In this document: in pieces, positions 54,776 through 63,917 of the stretch
Layout: every line of letters begins with the position of its first letter
Position numbering within the stretch: position 1 is the first letter of the stretch
NCBI RefSeq assembly: GCF_040364665.1
Contig: NZ_BAABWX010000001.1
Span: 682,001 to 746,000, forward strand
Length of the DNA stretch: 64,000 nucleotides
DNA from: Cognatishimia sp. WU-CL00825
Lineage (GTDB): Bacteria > Pseudomonadota > Alphaproteobacteria > Rhodobacterales > Rhodobacteraceae
Direction: 5' to 3'
Position numbers and translations under genes: made by a program
The notes under the pieces: model-generated
Databases searched by the model: none
Seen by the model: the letters and a program-made list of their open reading frames with translations, nothing else
What the model was told of the DNA's origin: nothing

Positions 54776-54871
54776 ATTGGTCCTTGAGTGGAATGAGCAC
54801 CTGTCGTGGAAATCAAAGTCAGGTTCATATCGAGACTTGTAAAATAATCTCTAGCAAGAAAGTTGCAAGTG

Positions 54872-55195
54872 TTACTTCTTGGTGGATTCGACTTTCTCTT
54901 TGGCCTTCAATCGGCGCAAAATGCGCAGACGGCGTTCCACGGCGACCTGACTAAATTGCTGAATGACAGCCGCAAAAATCCCAATGCCAAGAAAGATAAA
55001 AACCGTGGTTCCAATTTTCCCCAAAGCCGTCGCAGGCACCAAAGACCCATAGCCAACGGTCGACAGCGTGATGACAGAAAAGAAATAGCTGTCCAACCAG
55101 CTCCAGCCTTCGACAAAGTGAAAAAACACCGTGCCGGCCGCAATGATCTGCGCAATCAGTGCAATCAGTGAAACGATGCGGGTGCGCTGGTTCAT
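54872..55195 (-). CDS. Two-helix potassium channel
   Basis: This 107-residue protein has two membrane helices (about 8-24 and 60-80) flanking the pore loop with the K+ selectivity filter TVGYG (residues 46-50). The C-terminal part is short and basic and lacks an RCK domain. This is the minimal K+ channel form (ion channel 2 family). It overlaps the DsbA gene by 4 bases (ATGA), forming an operon with it. Confidence 0.88.
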   Translation of the reverse strand: MNQRTRIVSLIALIAQIIAAGTVFFHFVEGWSWLDSYFFSVITLSTVGYGSLVPATALGKIGTTVFIFLGIGIFAAVIQQFSQVAVERRLRILRRLKAKEKVESTKK

Positions 55196-55842
55196 TCGGT
55201 TTGCTGGGCGCGCAGCTCTGCAATGACTTTACGCCACAAATCAGGCTGTTGTGCGCCGGGCACTGCGTGTTGCCCGCCCACGATAAACGTCGGAACAGAA
55301 TTGACACCCATTTCGCGGATGGTGGCATCGCGTTTTTGAGTGTCTTCAATGTCAGCATCGCTTTGCAGCAGACGCATCACAACCGATGCATCCATGCCCA
55401 CGCTGTCGGCCACGTCAGACAAAACCTCGTGGTCGCCAATATCGCGGTTTTCAACAAAATAGGCTTGAAACAAAGCATCAACCACAGCGTTTTGCTTGTC
55501 TTCCAGTCGCGCCCAATGAATCAACCGGTGCGCATCAATGGTATTTGGAGTGCGTTTGATGGCCCCAACGTCCATTTTGATACCAGCGTCCTCGGCATGC
55601 TGCGCTATCTGGGAATAGACCTTAACGGCATTTTCCTTTCCACCGAATTTACGCTCGAGATAGTCAGCCCGGTCCATGCCGCCCGCGGGCATGTCAGGGT
55701 TCAGTTGAAATGGATGCCACTCGATCAGAAACGGCTGATCAGGCTCTTCTGCCAAAGCACGATCAAGCAAGGTTTTGCCAATATAGCACCATGGGCAGAT
55801 AGGGTCTGACATAATGTCAAGTTTGATGGGCTGCATCGTCAT
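55192..55842 (-). CDS. DsbA-family (FrnE-like) oxidoreductase
   Basis: The roughly 216-residue protein has a thioredoxin fold with the CPWCY active site near residue 15 (DPICPWCYIGKTLL) and an inserted helical domain, ending in the cis-Pro loop GVNSVPTFIVGG. No signal peptide, so it is a cytoplasmic member like FrnE. The ATG at 55842 follows GAGG and overlaps the ligase gene by 26 bases; an ATG two codons later is possible. It is in an operon between the AMP ligase and the K+ channel. Confidence 0.88.
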   Translation of the reverse strand: MTMQPIKLDIMSDPICPWCYIGKTLLDRALAEEPDQPFLIEWHPFQLNPDMPAGGMDRADYLERKFGGKENAVKVYSQIAQHAEDAGIKMDVGAIKRTPNTIDAHRLIHWARLEDKQNAVVDALFQAYFVENRDIGDHEVLSDVADSVGMDASVVMRLLQSDADIEDTQKRDATIREMGVNSVPTFIVGGQHAVPGAQQPDLWRKVIAELRAQQTE

Positions 55843-57367
55843 TTGAGGCCTCATAGATTTCGCGCAATTTTTGTCGGGAAAGTTTGCCATTGGGATTGGT
55901 GGGCAAGGCTTTCAGACGTTGGTATATTCTGGGCTGCTTGTAGCGTGCTAATGTGGTCTTGGCAAAGGCTTCCAACGTGGCGCTGCTCAACTCTTTGTGG
56001 GCGGTGTAAAATGCCGCGATCACCTTGGTATCTGCTTTGACTTCTACGTCAATCACGCCGATTTGCGCCAAACCGGGACAGGGCTGCAGAGCTTGTTCTA
56101 CCTCGATCGGCGATACCCGAAATCCGCCTGCGTTCATCATGTCGTCGGCCCGGCCAAGGTAGGTCACGTTAAAGCTGTCATCCATACAGCCTAAATCCCC
56201 GGTCAAAAACCAGCCCGCGTGAAACCGCGCCGCCGTTTCCTTTGGCGCGTTGTAATAGCCCAGCATCAAGCCCGGGTCATCGCAATGCACAGCGATTTGC
56301 CCAGACGATCCGAGAGGCACAGGGCCAGTGTCAGAGACAATCGCAATATGGCGACCCTTTTGTGGCCGCCCAAAACTCTGGGCGGGCGCAGGACTGGCGG
56401 GTGACCCGGAAATGAAAGTCGAGCATTCGGACAAGCCAAAGGCTTCGTGGATGTCGGTGCCTGTGCGATCATTCCAGCTCTGTCGCAAGGCAACCGACAG
56501 CTTTTCACCTGCCGAAATACCATGGCGTAGATGTGGCAAATGAAGCGGCAAGTCCTGTGCAATGATTTTTCGGTAAACCCCCGGTACAGCTGCAAATATC
56601 GTCGCCTGATGCTGGTGCAGCAGTTCGGGAATAGCCTCGATATTTGTGCCGGGTTCCAAGATAAGACTGGTCGCCCCAAGCGTCCAAGGATCAAGCAGCC
56701 CAGCCCCCAAAGTATAGGTCCAGTTGAATGCACCCGCATGTAAAACGCGGTCGCTGTCTTTTAGGTCATACCAGCCCTGATGCATCAGGCGACGCGCCCA
56801 AATTGCGCGGTGCGCATGCATGACTGCACGCGGTTGACCCGAGGTGCCCGAGGTATAGACAATATAGGCAAGGCGCTCTGGGTCGCCCAAATGAAATTCT
56901 GCCGCTGGCAATTCAAAAAAGCTCTGAAGTTTGTCCAGATCAATGGTCATGGCACCGGTTTGATCTGCGCCCAAGTTTGGTGTCAATTCAGGCGTATGGA
57001 TGATGGCAGACGGCGTCATCTCGGCGATGATATTGTTTACTTCTGAAACTGTCAGCATGGACGAAGTTGGAATAGGAACAATGCCCGCCGCAATACATCC
57101 CAAATATGTGATCGGGAAATCCACAGTGTTTCCAAGCCGCATCAGAACGCGGTCGTTTGGCTGTATTCCCATTGCCTGCAATCCCGTGGCAACCCCCAAA
57201 ACAGCGCGTTTTAACGCGGCATAGCTCAAGTTTTGGGCCTGGGATATTGCGATGACGGATAGGGCCGTTTTTTCTGGCTGGTTGTCAGCCAAAGCAAGCA
57301 CATGTGCCGCCATATTAAACGATTTGGGGCAGGGATCTGCGCTGCCCATGTCAAAGATTGATTGCAT
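55817..57367 (-). CDS. AMP-dependent acyl-CoA synthetase, aryl-acid-like
   Basis: The 516-residue ligase makes an acyl-adenylate and then a CoA thioester. Motifs are IVYTSGTSGQPRAVMHAHRA (about 163-182), the adenylation GLSECSTF, and the C-terminal GKLSRQKLRE with the catalytic Lys. Sequence and size fit the benzoate-CoA ligase-like group, but the acid substrate is not known. It heads an operon with a DsbA-like gene and a K+ channel gene and faces the XRE-cupin regulator across 123 bases. Confidence 0.88.
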   Translation of the reverse strand: MQSIFDMGSADPCPKSFNMAAHVLALADNQPEKTALSVIAISQAQNLSYAALKRAVLGVATGLQAMGIQPNDRVLMRLGNTVDFPITYLGCIAAGIVPIPTSSMLTVSEVNNIIAEMTPSAIIHTPELTPNLGADQTGAMTIDLDKLQSFFELPAAEFHLGDPERLAYIVYTSGTSGQPRAVMHAHRAIWARRLMHQGWYDLKDSDRVLHAGAFNWTYTLGAGLLDPWTLGATSLILEPGTNIEAIPELLHQHQATIFAAVPGVYRKIIAQDLPLHLPHLRHGISAGEKLSVALRQSWNDRTGTDIHEAFGLSECSTFISGSPASPAPAQSFGRPQKGRHIAIVSDTGPVPLGSSGQIAVHCDDPGLMLGYYNAPKETAARFHAGWFLTGDLGCMDDSFNVTYLGRADDMMNAGGFRVSPIEVEQALQPCPGLAQIGVIDVEVKADTKVIAAFYTAHKELSSATLEAFAKTTLARYKQPRIYQRLKALPTNPNGKLSRQKLREIYEASNDDAAHQT

Positions 57368-57490
57368 TCCTGTTTGCTAGGCGCTGACGCGTCATCGCGC
57401 AAGCTCAAACCCGTTAGATCGGGGGCCGGACAGGGGCAAGTGCTGTGCCTGACTTGATGTTTTTCATCCTGCACCCTAAAACCCGAGATT

Positions 57491-58114
57491 ATGACACAAA
57501 AAGATCCTAAATCGTTGATCCAGGTTGCGCGCGAAAATGGCACGGTGGATGATGCAGAACCCCTAGATTTGGGGGTGCGCGTACGTGAGTTGCGCAAGGC
57601 AAGAAATTGGACATTGGAACAGGCCGCCACTCAGGCGGGCTTGGCGCGTTCAACGCTGTCCAAGATCGAAAACGGCCAGATGTCACCAACCTATGACGCG
57701 CTCAAAAAGCTGGCCGAGGGTCTTGAGATTTCGGTGCCGCAACTGTTTACACCGCCCGAACGCGATCAGATTAATGGTCGTTTGGTCATCACCAAACAAG
57801 GCCAAGGCGCGCATCGCCCAACTACCACCTATGAACACGAATTATTGTCAGAAAACCTGACCAAAAAGAACATGTTACCCTATCGTGCGCGCGTGCGGGC
57901 GCGCAGCATGGATGAATTTGACGGCTGGGTGCGCCATGATGGCGAAGAATTCCTGTATGTGCTGACGGGTGTTATCAAGCTGTATACCGAATTCTATGAG
58001 CCGCTTGAAATGCGTCGCGGGGACAGCGCCTATTATGACGGTGCCATGGGTCATAATGTGGTTTCAGTCAGCGACGAAGACGCCAATATTCTATGGGTGA
58101 CATCGCTTGTCTAA
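57491..58114 (+). CDS. XRE HTH-cupin regulator
   Basis: This 207-residue protein has an N-terminal XRE HTH (VRELRKARNWTLEQAATQAG, about 30-49; ARSTLSKIENGQMSPTYDAL) and a C-terminal cupin-2 domain (HDGEEFLYVLTGVIKLY). It resembles PuuR/SutR-type regulators, whose cupin senses a small molecule. It is divergent from the AMP ligase and may regulate it. The start ATG at 57491 lacks a strong ribosome site. Its stop overlaps the convergent DUF1638 gene by 4 bases. Confidence 0.88.
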   Translation: MTQKDPKSLIQVARENGTVDDAEPLDLGVRVRELRKARNWTLEQAATQAGLARSTLSKIENGQMSPTYDALKKLAEGLEISVPQLFTPPERDQINGRLVITKQGQGAHRPTTTYEHELLSENLTKKNMLPYRARVRARSMDEFDGWVRHDGEEFLYVLTGVIKLYTEFYEPLEMRRGDSAYYDGAMGHNVVSVSDEDANILWVTSLV

Positions 58115-58755
58115 GTGCTCGGCGCAGCAACTTCTGACAGGCTGGTTTCCAAATCTCCATAGCCAGTAAACCGATGCTCATAAGTCAGGCCAAGCCGTTG
58201 GGCGCAATCCTGGGCTTTGGCGCGCAGTTCCGGGTTATCTGTCTGCGCTTGATAGACCAGTTTTTCGTAATTGCCAAAGTACATGTCACGCAGTTCAGGG
58301 TGTCTGTCTAAGCCCATGGGTTTCCAGACAAATGCATCAAATTGGCGCACCAAAAAATCGGTGAGGTAAAACGCTGTAAACTCACTTTCGCTTATCTCTT
58401 CAAACCTTTGATTTCCTTCGAAGAAACTATAACAATGTGGGCCCTTGACTATGCGAACACCCAGTTCATCACAGGTTTTCTGCAACAATCCTCCAGTGCC
58501 GCAATCAGCATAGACTACAAATATCTGATCATACGCGCTTTTATGCTTGGTAACCGCATCCTGAACCGCTGCTGGAATCTTTTGCGGATGGATGTGCAAA
58601 ATTGCGGGCAGGCAGGTCAGATCCATATGCTGCCAATTGTTCATTTTCTTCAGCGCCAGAATTTCACGCGCCAAAGCACCGCAGGCAATCAATAAAATGC
58701 GCGCCTCTGACGGGGCCAGATCCAATCCATGTTCGGTCAGGTTTTTGTCATCCAT
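58111..58755 (-). CDS. DUF1638-family protein
   Basis: This 214-residue protein has cysteines in the motifs ACGALAREI (about 31), YADCGTGG (about 84) and PHCYSFFEG (about 107), which may bind a metal or a cofactor. The family (PF07796) is often found beside corrinoid methyltransferase genes. Here it lies directly downstream of a corrinoid protein gene but behind a terminator. Its function is not known to me; a role in corrinoid handling or methyl transfer is a guess. Confidence 0.8.
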   Translation of the reverse strand: MDDKNLTEHGLDLAPSEARILLIACGALAREILALKKMNNWQHMDLTCLPAILHIHPQKIPAAVQDAVTKHKSAYDQIFVVYADCGTGGLLQKTCDELGVRIVKGPHCYSFFEGNQRFEEISESEFTAFYLTDFLVRQFDAFVWKPMGLDRHPELRDMYFGNYEKLVYQAQTDNPELRAKAQDCAQRLGLTYEHRFTGYGDLETSLSEVAAPST

Positions 58756-58776
58756 TTTGGCACCGCTGTTGCTTTA

Positions 58777-58802
58777 ACAAAAAGGCCCGCCAAGGGCGGG
58801 CC
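58777..58802 (-). terminator. Terminator after the corrinoid protein gene
   Basis: GGCCCGCC-CTT-GGCGGGCC on the minus strand, followed by TTTTTGTT, 28 bases past the corrinoid gene stop. DUF1638 lies downstream, so readthrough or its own promoter would be needed. Confidence 0.9.
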
Positions 58803-58829
58803 AATGGTAACACGCGTTTAACCGCTATT

Positions 58830-59528
58830 TCACGCGCTGACTGAATTGTGTTTGCGCGCCATCATTTCTTTGGCCGTTTCAACTGCTACGGCGGCGTCCC
58901 GGCAATAAGCGTCTGCGCCAATTGCTGTGCTGAATTCTTCGTTCAACGGTGCACCACCAACCAAGACGATGTAATCGTCGCGTTTGCCTTTTTCGATCAA
59001 GGTATCGATGACAACTTTCATATAAGGCATTGTTGTTGTCAGCAGCGCTGACATGCCCAAAATATCGGCATCTTCAGCCTCGAGTGCTTCAAGATAGGCA
59101 TCAACGGCGTTGTTGATGCCGATATCGACAACTTCAAAGCCCGCGCCTTCCATCATCATACCCACAAGGTTTTTACCAATATCGTGGATATCACCTTTGA
59201 CAGTGCCAATGACAATCTTGCCAACACGTGGCGCACCAGTTTCAGCCAAAAGCGGTTTCAGGATGGCCATGCCGCCCTTCATTGCGCCTGCAGCCAATAA
59301 AACTTCTGGCACGAACAAAATGCCGTCTCGGAAATCGACGCCAACAATGGTCATCCCGCCAACTAGCGCTTCGGTCAAAACACGATAGGGACTCCAGCCG
59401 CGATCCAGCAGGATTTGAACACCTTCTTCGATTTCCTCTTTGAGGCCATCGTAAAGGTCGTCAAACATCTGTTCGACGAGTTCTTCATCGTTCAGTTCGG
59501 ACAGGTTGATTTCTTCTTCGTCTGACAT
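58830..59528 (-). CDS. Corrinoid (B12-binding) protein, MtbC/MetH-like
   Basis: This 232-residue methyl carrier has an N-terminal cap domain (about 13-95) and a B12-binding Rossmann domain with the base-off motif D113-x-H115-D116-x-G118 (GDIHDIGKNLV); His115 should ligate cobalt. SALLTTTMPYMK and GGAPLN complete the cofactor site. The ATG at 59528 fits; a longer in-frame version is rejected. Two genes away is a homocysteine methyltransferase; in Rhodobacterales these have been described as separate pieces of a split methionine synthase. A methylamine role cannot be excluded. Confidence 0.92.
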   Translation of the reverse strand: MSDEEEINLSELNDEELVEQMFDDLYDGLKEEIEEGVQILLDRGWSPYRVLTEALVGGMTIVGVDFRDGILFVPEVLLAAGAMKGGMAILKPLLAETGAPRVGKIVIGTVKGDIHDIGKNLVGMMMEGAGFEVVDIGINNAVDAYLEALEAEDADILGMSALLTTTMPYMKVVIDTLIEKGKRDDYIVLVGGAPLNEEFSTAIGADAYCRDAAVAVETAKEMMARKHNSVSA

Positions 59529-59704
59529 GTCAATTCCCTTGCGGATGGCGTTAAGGCCGAGCGCCCGCGTCCAGTTTTCGTCGTTTTGCCATCTGTCGAC
59601 TGTCAAATTTGCGACATCGACGCAATCGCTACCGACTTATATTGTTAATTTTTCTGAATTTCTCTCGAAAAAGATTCATTCAGATTATGTGCTTCATTGC
59701 AATT

Positions 59705-59719
59705 GTTCTTGTTTTGTTC
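59705..59719 (+). promoter_or_regulatory. LexA (SOS) box upstream of the radical SAM gene
   Basis: GTTC-TTGTTTT-GTTC is the exact alphaproteobacterial LexA consensus (GTTC-N7-GTTC), 12 bases before the ATG at 59732. A repressor here would block initiation. The flanking 59529-59704 region holds no gene. Confidence 0.65.
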
Positions 59720-59731
59720 TTATATTTAGCA

Positions 59732-60820
59732 ATGGAACAAAACGACTCGTTAGAAATTTCCAAGGAACGGCGCAAAGCGCGCGGGGCTGTCAGTAATCCA
59801 ACGGGCCGTTTTGAAACGACGCAAAGAATCGAAACCAGTGATGACTGGGCGATCGAGGAAGAGCGGGCGCTGTTTAAAACAGCGGTGTCTCTAGAGACGG
59901 CAAAATCGATGATTGTGCGTAATACCTCGCCGGATTTGCCGTTTGATCGCTCGATCAATCCCTATCGCGGATGCGAACATGGCTGCATATATTGCTTTGC
60001 GCGGCCAACGCATGCCTATCTGGGGTTTTCGCCGGGGCTGGATTTTGAAACCCGCCTGATCGCGCGCCCAAATGCAGCCAGCATTCTAGACGCAGAGCTG
60101 CGTAAACGTGGATATGCTGTGGCTCCTTTGGCGATTGGCACCAACACCGATCCATATCAACCTATTGAAAAACAGCATAAGATCATGCGCCAATGTCTGG
60201 CTGTTTTGCAAAAATTCCGCCACCCCGTCGCCATTGTCACCAAAGGCACATTGATCGAACGCGATTTGGACATCTTGTCAGAAATGGCCTGTGAAGGATT
60301 GGTTCAGGTGGGGGTTTCAATCACCTCGCTGGATGTGCGCACATCGCGTTTGATGGAACCGCGCGCGCCCGTGCCAGCGCGGCGTCTGGCGCTGGTTGAA
60401 CGGCTGGCAAAGGCAGGCGTGCCTGTGCGCGTCATGGTGGCCCCTGTGGTGCCCTGTGTGACCGACCATGAAATTGAACGCATATTTGGGGCTGCGGCAA
60501 ATGCCGGGGCACGGGCGGCAACATGGATCATGCTGCGCTTGCCTTTGGAAGTGTCGGCTTTGTTCCAAGAATGGCTTGCGGCGCATTTCCCAGATCGCAA
60601 AGCGCGGGTCATGTCACATGTGCGTGCGATGCACGGGGGCAAAGATTATGCTGCGGACTGGGGCAAACGGATGCGCGGTGAAGGGCCATATGCGCAGATG
60701 ATAGCGCATCGTGCGGCGCTGGCGATGCGCAAAAACGGCCTGTCCAAGACCTTACCTAATTTGCGCACCGATCTATTTGCAGTGCCCTTTGCAGAGGGCA
60801 ACCAACTGAGCTTGTTTTAG
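59732..60820 (+). CDS. PA0069-family radical SAM protein
   Basis: This 362-residue radical SAM protein has the iron-sulfur motif in RGCEHGCIYCFARP (Cys-X3-Cys-X2-Cys, about residue 77). It belongs to the PA0069/Rv2578c family, distantly related to spore photoproduct lyase, and its reaction is unknown. The ATG at 59732 follows a likely LexA box and has only a weak ribosome site. The long upstream in-frame extension is hydrophobic junk. It lies between the two split-MetH genes but on the opposite strand. Confidence 0.85.
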   Translation: MEQNDSLEISKERRKARGAVSNPTGRFETTQRIETSDDWAIEEERALFKTAVSLETAKSMIVRNTSPDLPFDRSINPYRGCEHGCIYCFARPTHAYLGFSPGLDFETRLIARPNAASILDAELRKRGYAVAPLAIGTNTDPYQPIEKQHKIMRQCLAVLQKFRHPVAIVTKGTLIERDLDILSEMACEGLVQVGVSITSLDVRTSRLMEPRAPVPARRLALVERLAKAGVPVRVMVAPVVPCVTDHEIERIFGAAANAGARAATWIMLRLPLEVSALFQEWLAAHFPDRKARVMSHVRAMHGGKDYAADWGKRMRGEGPYAQMIAHRAALAMRKNGLSKTLPNLRTDLFAVPFAEGNQLSLF

Positions 60821-60829
60821 ACCTGAGTG

Positions 60830-61843
60830 TTAGCCGCGACGACGGCTGCGACGTTTGGGTTTGGCATCCGCGCCTTCTTCGGTACCATCACTTGCCGAGG
60901 AAAATGCCCCCAAAGCGTCGGTGATGCGGTCCAGGGTTGGGCGATCGCCTCGTGGACGGGTTTCCAGCGCCTCGCGCATCGCAACAAGGTGCTCTGGCAT
61001 GGTCCCACAGCAGCCGCCAATGATTGTCGCACCGGAATCACGTGCCATAACCGCATAATCCGCCATCAATTCTGGCGTACCATCATAATGAATATGTCCA
61101 TCGACATATTTTGGAATGCCCGCATTGCCCTTGGAAATGATCGGGCGCTCGGTGCCCTGAGCAGAAAAGCCCAATACGGTGCGCAACAGATCAGATGCGC
61201 CAGTGCCGCAGTTTGCCCCAAAACCAAGGGGCGGATTTGGCAAGTCTTCAACCAATTTGACCAGATCCGCAGAGGTCACCCCCATCATGGTGCGGCCAGC
61301 AGTGTCAAAGCTCATGGTACCGCACCAGTCCATGCCAGCCAGAGCAAAGCCTTCGGCGGCAGCTTTGAACTCTTCGGGGGCCGAAATGGTTTCGAGCCAG
61401 CAAACATCAGCCCCGCCTTCTTTCAGGCCTTCGGCTTGTTCGTGAAACATCTCCACGGCATCTGCATGTGATAGCGTGCCAACCGGCAACATGATGTCAC
61501 CTGTTGGGCCAACAGAACCGGCAACAATCACCGTGCGACCCGCTTTATCGGCAACTTCGCGGCCCAATTCCGCAGCAATGCGCGACAGCTCACGCGCCCG
61601 ATGCCCAGCGTTGTGCAATTTCAGCCGCGAAGCATTGCCGCCAAAGGAGTTGGTTAGGAAAATGTCGCTGCCAGAATCCACCGCAAATTGGTACAATTTC
61701 TTAATGCGATCCGGGTGTTCCTCGTTCCACATTTCGGGTGCATCCCCAGAGGTCAGCCCCATATTGAACAGATTTGTGCCGGTGGCCCCATCCGCCAACA
61801 ACCAATCCTGGGTTTCAAGCAAACGGGAAAGCGCATTTGTCAT
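60830..61843 (-). CDS. Homocysteine S-methyltransferase, likely split-MetH subunit
   Basis: The 337-residue protein is a homocysteine-binding TIM barrel with zinc ligands in GFGANCGTG (Cys212) and GGCCGT (Cys278, Cys279). It would often be named betaine-homocysteine methyltransferase (bmt). In Rhodobacterales, however, the same gene beside a corrinoid protein gene is reported to supply the homocysteine domain of a methionine synthase split over several proteins. The C-terminus has a basic tail (KPKRRSRRRG). The missing pterin-binding and reactivation parts are not in this window. Confidence 0.9.
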   Translation of the reverse strand: MTNALSRLLETQDWLLADGATGTNLFNMGLTSGDAPEMWNEEHPDRIKKLYQFAVDSGSDIFLTNSFGGNASRLKLHNAGHRARELSRIAAELGREVADKAGRTVIVAGSVGPTGDIMLPVGTLSHADAVEMFHEQAEGLKEGGADVCWLETISAPEEFKAAAEGFALAGMDWCGTMSFDTAGRTMMGVTSADLVKLVEDLPNPPLGFGANCGTGASDLLRTVLGFSAQGTERPIISKGNAGIPKYVDGHIHYDGTPELMADYAVMARDSGATIIGGCCGTMPEHLVAMREALETRPRGDRPTLDRITDALGAFSSASDGTEEGADAKPKRRSRRRG

Positions 61844-61929
61844 AACAGACTCCTTTTAGCACACATCGGCAAGACAGCTCCCTGTGCCATGCAATCGGCA
61901 AAAGAACAAATGCAATTTCCTCATTTTGA

Positions 61930-63831
61930 TTATGAATTTCGGTTTTCCAGCATCGCAAATTGCGGCGCGCTCAATGGTTCAGCCCGACGCACCGAACGGA
62001 TAAGGTCAAGCGCTGCCAAAGTAATCTGGGCCGGGCTAGGGGCCGCCATATAAAGCGGTTGCCACTGCGGATTAAAGCAAGCTTTGAACTGCCTTAAACC
62101 AGCTCCACCGGCTTTGGCAAAAAACACTTTGCGCGCCCAGGCTTCAAGTCGGGCATGTTCCTTTGGGCCGGCGGGCGCGGCCGCAAGCGACAGGCATGGC
62201 ACCGTTTCAGTGGCGGCGGCTTCGATGGCGGATTGAACCAGGCGGTGCATGGTGCCATCAGGTGCGTCAGGTAAGACGCGCATCAAGTCCAAGCACCATT
62301 CATGCGCGGTAACATGAAAGGTCACAAATCCAACCAACATATTGTTAACATAGGCCAATAGCACCTTTTGATGCGCCACATAGCTTTCTTCAAACTGGCC
62401 CATAGAAAGGCCACGTGCACCGCCATGGGTGGCCTCCCAGGCGGCGGATACCTGTGCCATATCATCAAACGGCAATGCATCTTGGGCGATCGAAATTGTT
62501 ACGCCGGCTTTTTCTGCGGTGCGCAATTTGCGCCGCAATTGACGGTATTTAGATCCGTCAAGCTTATGCGTCATTGGGCGAACCATGGCTTCGTCGGCCA
62601 CATGTAATACAGTCCATCCAGCTTTTCGGGCGCGCAACGCGTGGCGGGCCGTGATTTTATATTTGCAAACAATGCGGTTTTGATCCCGCGCTATGTCGCG
62701 CAACGGCTGTGCCAAATCTGCGGAATGGCCTTGGATCGGGTCAAATATCGTGGTCAAGGTCTGACCGGTGCGCACAACGCCACACACCCCGCCCGTGCAA
62801 TGCAAAATCGCTCCGCCGTTTTGGCGCACAACGCCCAACTCGGCACGGGCGCTGCTGGATTTCAGGCTGTTGTCCAGATCACCAAGCGCTTGTGACAGCC
62901 AATCGGCATCGTTTGATTTTGTCATGGGCTTCAAAAGCGCAATGCCACCCAAAATCGCGGGCAGGGCATAATAAACCATGCGGAAAGCCAGGATGGCAGC
63001 CATCAGCTCTGCCTCTGGCGCAAGCGGTAACAAGGCCAGAACCGTCAGTTCAAATGGACCAACTCCGCCGGGCGTCCCAGAAAGCAATGCCGCGCCTAAA
63101 GCTATCAGATAAACCGGAAAAATCTGTGCGATTGTCAATTCAATGCCGGTTGGCAACAACACCCAAAAGGCCAAGGTGGCTGCAAAGGTATCTAAAAGAC
63201 AAAGCGCCAAAAGCGCCCCCATGGCGGTCAGAGTTGGCAGCTCAATTTCGCGGCCCGCGCGTCGCAAGACCGGGTTGAAAAACGCCAGACCAAGCAGGCC
63301 AAACGCCACAGCCAGCACCGAACAGGGTACTGAAACATGCACGCCTCCTGTGGGCAGAACCAACACCGCCGTTGCTGTTATCACTGACCATGCGGCGAGG
63401 AAGGTCAGGGTCACAAAGGCAGTGATTTTCGCGGCAGAAACCAGACCTAATCCGGGCTGCATGCGCCAGCGAATAAAGGCCCCTACAATGGCACCAGCGC
63501 CAACTGTTTGACCAACCGAAATCGCCGTTGCACCCGTAACTGTGGCACGACGTTGGGGTAAACCTGTTTGAAAATGTCTATGGGCAACAACATCATAGCG
63601 GGCCACTGCCCAAAAACTCAGCGCAGTGGCAAAGATTGCCGCGATCCATTGCCAAGGTTCGACGCTTAAAACCGCCTGCCAAAGTTGACTAAAATTGATG
63701 TGATCTAGCTGGTTATATAGCGCCCAACAGCAGACAACGCCGATTGCAATTGGAATTGCATGGCGTAGCACTGTTCGGGCTTGACGAATTGCCTGCCCCA
63801 AAATGTTACCCTCAACCTCAATTTGTCCCAC
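61930..63831 (-). CDS. Compact MprF/LpiA-like flippase-synthase
   Basis: The 633-residue protein has an N-terminal UPF0104 membrane domain (about 30-325, about eight helices, with LLSGTPGGVGPFELTVLAL) and a C-terminal DUF2156 GNAT-like synthase domain (about 350-615; KYRQLRRKLRTAEKAG). This resembles MprF/LpiA enzymes that add amino acids to phosphatidylglycerol and flip it, but it is about 200 residues shorter, lacking part of the flippase. Aminoacylated lipids give acid and cationic peptide resistance. The exact product is open. Confidence 0.85.
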   Translation of the reverse strand: MGQIEVEGNILGQAIRQARTVLRHAIPIAIGVVCCWALYNQLDHINFSQLWQAVLSVEPWQWIAAIFATALSFWAVARYDVVAHRHFQTGLPQRRATVTGATAISVGQTVGAGAIVGAFIRWRMQPGLGLVSAAKITAFVTLTFLAAWSVITATAVLVLPTGGVHVSVPCSVLAVAFGLLGLAFFNPVLRRAGREIELPTLTAMGALLALCLLDTFAATLAFWVLLPTGIELTIAQIFPVYLIALGAALLSGTPGGVGPFELTVLALLPLAPEAELMAAILAFRMVYYALPAILGGIALLKPMTKSNDADWLSQALGDLDNSLKSSSARAELGVVRQNGGAILHCTGGVCGVVRTGQTLTTIFDPIQGHSADLAQPLRDIARDQNRIVCKYKITARHALRARKAGWTVLHVADEAMVRPMTHKLDGSKYRQLRRKLRTAEKAGVTISIAQDALPFDDMAQVSAAWEATHGGARGLSMGQFEESYVAHQKVLLAYVNNMLVGFVTFHVTAHEWCLDLMRVLPDAPDGTMHRLVQSAIEAAATETVPCLSLAAAPAGPKEHARLEAWARKVFFAKAGGAGLRQFKACFNPQWQPLYMAAPSPAQITLAALDLIRSVRRAEPLSAPQFAMLENRNS

Positions 63832-63917
63832 CGTAACCAGAATATGGCTCGAAAGGTTACCGATACGATAACATGGCTGGGTTAAAATAAATACAAAGTA
63901 AACAGAAAGGCTTAGCT

